Shown one piece after another: positions 60,661 to 64,000 of a stretch of 64,000 nt of DNA. Numbering within the stretch: position 1 is the first letter of the stretch; every line of letters begins with the position of its first letter. Source of the DNA: Cacajao melanocephalus (taxonomy: Eukaryota; Chordata; Mammalia; Primates; Pitheciidae). The translations under genes were made by a program, and so were the position numbers. The DNA is taken from NCBI GenBank assembly GCA_963573385.1, contig CAUYLG010047351.1, forward strand, positions 118,276-182,275. The letters are read 5' to 3'. Below the pieces are notes generated by a model that saw only the letters and a list, made by a program, of their open reading frames with translations, was not told where the DNA came from and ran no database searches.

Positions 60661-61587
60661 GGCGTTGAGTCTTGATAAAATTTATGGAGCAGCTGCCTTC
60701 CCTTTCCTCTTTACATCACCTTTGAATGAGTACAAACGAAAACCTTCGTTTATTTGAGCAAATAAATTTTTAAAGTACTACAAAATTTATAGGTTTGGAT
60801 GACAAATACAACAGCAAGTTATTTTAATCAACTTTCCAAGTCCTCTAAACATTACTATAAATCAACTAAAATGAATAATTTGGCAGTTTATTATTAAAAT
60901 TCATTTTTAAACATCACAGTTGAAAAAAAATGAAGTCTTCAAATGTAAATAACAACTTTATCCAAACTATAACTCATTGAATAAGCTCAGTACTGATCCC
61001 TAGTAGCTGTAAGATGTTTTCCCTTAATATATAAAAAAGATATTGTCATAATAAATATACTAGAACCTCCCATATTTTTTCTAATGGTATGTAAATTTTA
61101 TTTGTTTTGTTAGAAGGATGCTAAAATAAAATGTAAATGTGAGGAGGTTTTTTGAATATTGATTCAATGAATGTTTAAGTAAAGTTAGAAAAAACTTTTG
61201 GGGAATGAGAAAAGATATTTAAAGATAAGAGGTGATTAAAAACGTTAAATGAAGAAATCAACAAAAGAAGGATATCAGGACATTGTTTAAAGAATCAGAA
61301 AATGGGAGAAGATACTTGCTGCCCTAGAAATGAATAAGGGGTGAAAGGGGTGAAAGAATGCTGGGGGTTTTGAAGCAAACTGAACTTCTGCCTGGGAAAG
61401 TACTTGGGTGGCAAGACCCAAGTCAGCCCAAAGAATGAAATATAAAGAATTTGCTTGAGTCAATACTATAAACAGAGAAGAATGATTGGAAGAGTATTAA
61501 CAATAAAGTAGAGGAAAGTTTGATAGGGACTGTATTGGAAGATGGGAAGTAGGAGTGTTAGACAGTGGACATGCAAGGATAAGTAAG
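60661..61587. other. Unique AT-rich sequence
   Basis: Nothing recognised. Confidence 0.5.
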
Positions 61588-62325
61588 TCATATCAATTTC
61601 CCAGAGCTGTCACATCAAAGACCATAAGTCCAGTGTCTTAAAACAACACAGATTTGTCATACAGTTCTCGAGACTAGATATCCAAAAATCAAGATGTCAT
61701 CAAGGCCATGCTCTCCCTAATGATGGCATGGAAGAATTCTTTTGTTTCATTACAGTTTCTGATGGTTTGCCTGCAATCCTTGGCATTTCTTGGCTTACAG
61801 CTGCAGAACTTAAATCTAGTAGTGTGTCTCTCTTCCTTTTCCTTTTTTTCTTTTTCTTTTTTGTTTTGTTTTGTTTTGAGACAGAGTCTTGGTCTGTTGC
61901 CCAGGCTGGACTCTGCCCATCACAACCTTTGCCTCCTGGGTTCAAGCAATTCTCCTGCCTCAGCCTCCAGAGTATCTAGGATTATAGGCATGTGCCACCA
62001 TGCCTAGCTAATTTTTTGTATTTTTAGTAGAGACGGGGTTTCATCATGTTGGCCAGGCTGGTCTTGAACACCTGACTTTGTGATCTGCCCACATTGGCCT
62101 CTCAGAGTGCTGGGATTACAGGCGTGAGCCACCACACCCAACTGATTCCTCTTTTCTTAAGAAGACACCAGTCATATGGGATTCAATGCCTACCCTACTC
62201 CAGTATGACATTATTTAAACTGTTTAAGTCTTCAACATCCGTATTTCTAAATAACAACACATTTGAAACAATTGGTGATTGGGGCTCTAACACCATTTAG
62301 GGGGATACAATTGAAACCCAAACAT
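61588..62325 (-). repeat. MLT1-type LTR (ERVL-MaLR), minus strand, split by an Alu
   Basis: On plus: 'gtgtcttaaaacaacacaga', 'cagttctcgagactagatat', 'caaggccatgctctccct', then the Alu, then 'aagaagacaccagtcatatg', 'cctactccagtatgacatta' and 'gggggatacaattgaaaccc'. This is the antisense of an MLT1 LTR, end to end. No internal region is attached, so it is a solo LTR. Confidence 0.82.
61837..62142 (-). mobile_element. Alu SINE inserted in the MLT1 LTR, minus strand
   Basis: A long T-rich tail (61837-61876) with TTTTG repeats, then 'agacagagtcttggtctgtt', ending 'gagccaccacacccaact'. About 25 bp are missing near 61910 in the right arm. It is younger than the LTR it splits. Confidence 0.93.
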
Positions 62326-63309
62326 ATGTGGAAGTCCTAGGCACTGATGAGGGGCTTTGTGCTCTGCTAATTGTCATCATAAAAGCATGCTTATGGAAAA
62401 GTGTTAATATTAGTGATTAGATGTATGTATTTTGGGAAGTAAGTATGAATTATAGTTTTAAAAAAGAGATCATTCCACTTCTGATAATTTTGTCATATTA
62501 ATTAGTGCAAAATATTAATTCAGCATTAAATGTGGTATATAAAAATAATGTACAACCATAAGTAAAATTGTTAAATACATTATGGCATTACTGAGATGAT
62601 AATATAGTTTGTAATTGTTGTAATTATTCTTACAGAAAATTTATCATAAAGACAATTTTATATGGTATAATGTTAAGAAAAAAGATAAATGTTAATGTGC
62701 ATAATATAACCACTATAGTTAAGCCTCAGATGATAAGTGAAAGAAAATATACTAAATATTAGCAGTAGCTGTGTTGGGGAGATAGGATACTGAACGGTTT
62801 TTTCTTTACACTTTCCTCCATTTTACCAATTTTCAATGAAAAGTGTATGGAGCTAAGAGAGAAAATATAAAATAAATATTTTGTGATTTTATTATCTTTC
62901 CTCTTCTGAGAACACCTATTGATTGGATTTTTAGATCTCTTGTTTTAGATTTTTAGATCTCTAATTTTGATTTATTTTGGCCCGCATTTTCTATCTCTTT
63001 GGTTTTTAGGTTCCCATTTCTGGAAGTTTTATTCTACTTTATGTTATAGACCACTTTCCATATCCAGGATGAACATTAGATGTAGAAACAGGCAACTCAA
63101 GTATCAGTGGCTTAGCATAATAAACATTTAGTTTTCACCCGTGCTTGGTTGTTCCTTATTGAGTATCCCGAGTGACTGCAATAAGCAGGGACCAAGGGAG
63201 AGTTTTCTTGTACTTCATGACCCTGCTGACATCCAGACCCACAAAAACCTAGATGTACCAAGCAGATAATGGCATATAATACATTATATAGCCAGGATTG
63301 GGCATTTTC
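62326..63309. other. Unique AT-rich sequence
   Basis: No gene. Contains a 15-bp direct repeat 'gatttttagatctct' at 62926-62940 and 62948-62962. Confidence 0.5.
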
Positions 63310-63314
63310 TATTT

Positions 63315-63515
63315 TTTTAAAATAAAATAATAAGCATTTATTGATTACCTGGCATGTGTCAGGCTATGCAAAAGCTTTGTGTTCTTTAATTCTCACAAGG
63401 ACACTATGAGCAGACACTAGTGTTCCTATTTTACAAGAAGTAACTAAGGTTTAGAGGGATTAAGTATCCCACTCAGGGTCATACTAGAAAGTGGCAGAGG
63501 CAGGAGTGAAACCAA
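63315..63515 (+). repeat. MIR SINE
   Basis: 'gcatttattgattacctggc', 'gtgttctttaattctcacaa', 'aagtaactaaggtttagagg' and 'actagaaagtggcagaggca' give nearly the whole MIR in order. Confidence 0.87.
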
Positions 63516-63538
63516 AGTTTTGTTTGTTTGTTTGTGTG

Positions 63539-63542
63539 TATA

Positions 63543-63573
<31 letters not shown>
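63539..63573. repeat. (TG)n/(TA)n microsatellite next to the L1 tail
   Basis: 'tatatgtgtgtg' followed by about 12 TA units up to the T-run that begins the L1. Confidence 0.9.
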
Positions 63574-63575
<2 letters not shown>

Positions 63576-64000
63576 TTTTTAATTGTGTTTTAGGTTTTGG
63601 GGTACATGTGAAGAACATGCAGGATTGTTGCATAGGTACATACATGGCAGTGTGGTTTGTTGCCTTCCTCCCCATCACCTATATCTGGCATTTCTCCTCA
63701 TGTTATCCCTCCCCAACTCCCCACCCCCTGCTGTCCCTCCCCTAGTTACCCTTACAGACCCCAGTGTGTGATGCTCCCCTCCCTGTGTCCATGTGTTCTC
63801 ATTGTTCAATACCCACCTATGAGTGAGAACATGTGGTGTTTGATTTTCTGTTCTTGCATCAGTTTGCTGAGAATGATGGTTTCCAGGTTCATCCATGTCC
63901 CTACAAAGGACACAAACTCATCGTTTTTTATGGCTGCAGAGTATTCCATGGTGTATATGTTCCACATTTTCCCTGTCCAGTCTATCATCTATGGGCATCC
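63574..64000 (-). mobile_element. L1 LINE 3' end (L1P class), minus strand, runs off the window
   Basis: Opens with a T-run and 'tgttttaggttttggggtac' (3' UTR) and enters ORF2 at its stop (63808-63806). The C-rich 3' UTR and the 'gcaggattgttgcataggt' block are of the same type as in the L1 at 1858-7873, so both belong to one subfamily. It may be long; only 427 bp are seen. Confidence 0.93.
63806..64000 (-). pseudogene. L1 ORF2 C-terminal end, partial
   Basis: The last 60 or so codons are open up to the stop TGA at 63808-63806, including 'NIYTMEYSAAIKNDEFVSF' and ending 'MFSLIGGY'. Cut by the window edge. The state of the remaining ORF2 cannot be judged; most copies of this age are dead. Confidence 0.85.

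Overview
The window reads as primate, almost certainly human, intergenic or deep intronic DNA. It is AT-rich, has no intact host protein-coding gene and no functional structural RNA gene that I can support, and carries primate-specific Alu SINEs on both strands (12 copies or pieces) together with primate-age L1 LINEs. No bacterial, archaeal or phage feature is present. The only long open frames are decayed pieces of L1 ORF2; the many short frames are chance or lie inside repeats.

Layout. 0.85-1.5 kb: a Tigger-type DNA transposon (MER2-like) split by an Alu. 1.86-7.87 kb: a complete L1 on the minus strand, bounded by an 11-bp target-site duplication, with dead ORF1 and ORF2. 7.9-14 kb: mostly unique sequence with one Alu and a MIR. 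14-15.7 kb: an ancient L1M fragment on the minus strand with a duplicated end and two snap-back hairpins. 17.5-18.1 kb: an LTR-like repeat, followed by an Alu. 19.7-21.35 kb: a GC-richer, long ERV1-type LTR with a triplicated 70-bp block. 21.4-27 kb: mostly unique sequence, including a candidate conserved noncoding element near 25.6-25.95 kb. 27-33.5 kb: a nested pile in which an ancient plus-strand L1M is interrupted by two Alus and a younger L1 3' end, and has a 120-bp inverted copy of its 5' UTR lying 1.4 kb upstream. 33.5-39.6 kb: a second near-full-length minus-strand L1 with an Alu in ORF2. 40.1-42.9 kb: two solo LTRs of one ERV1-type family in opposite orientation; the first contains a tRNA-Glu-like block ending in CCA. 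43.7-43.9 kb: an AT-rich palindrome. 44.2-49.6 kb: a third minus-strand L1 that has lost ORF1 and carries a 143-bp copy of its own 3' end inside ORF2. 49.9-64 kb: old L1, MIR, MLT1 and Alu pieces in unique AT-rich DNA, ending in a fourth long-type L1 3' end that runs off the window.

There is no gene circuit here. The interest lies in the history of the repeats: nested insertions with readable target-site duplications, local inverted and templated duplications much younger than their host repeats, palindrome-forming DNA, and the tRNA-like block inside an LTR. I found no previously undescribed functional system. Repeat family names are from memory of consensus sequences, not from a database search.
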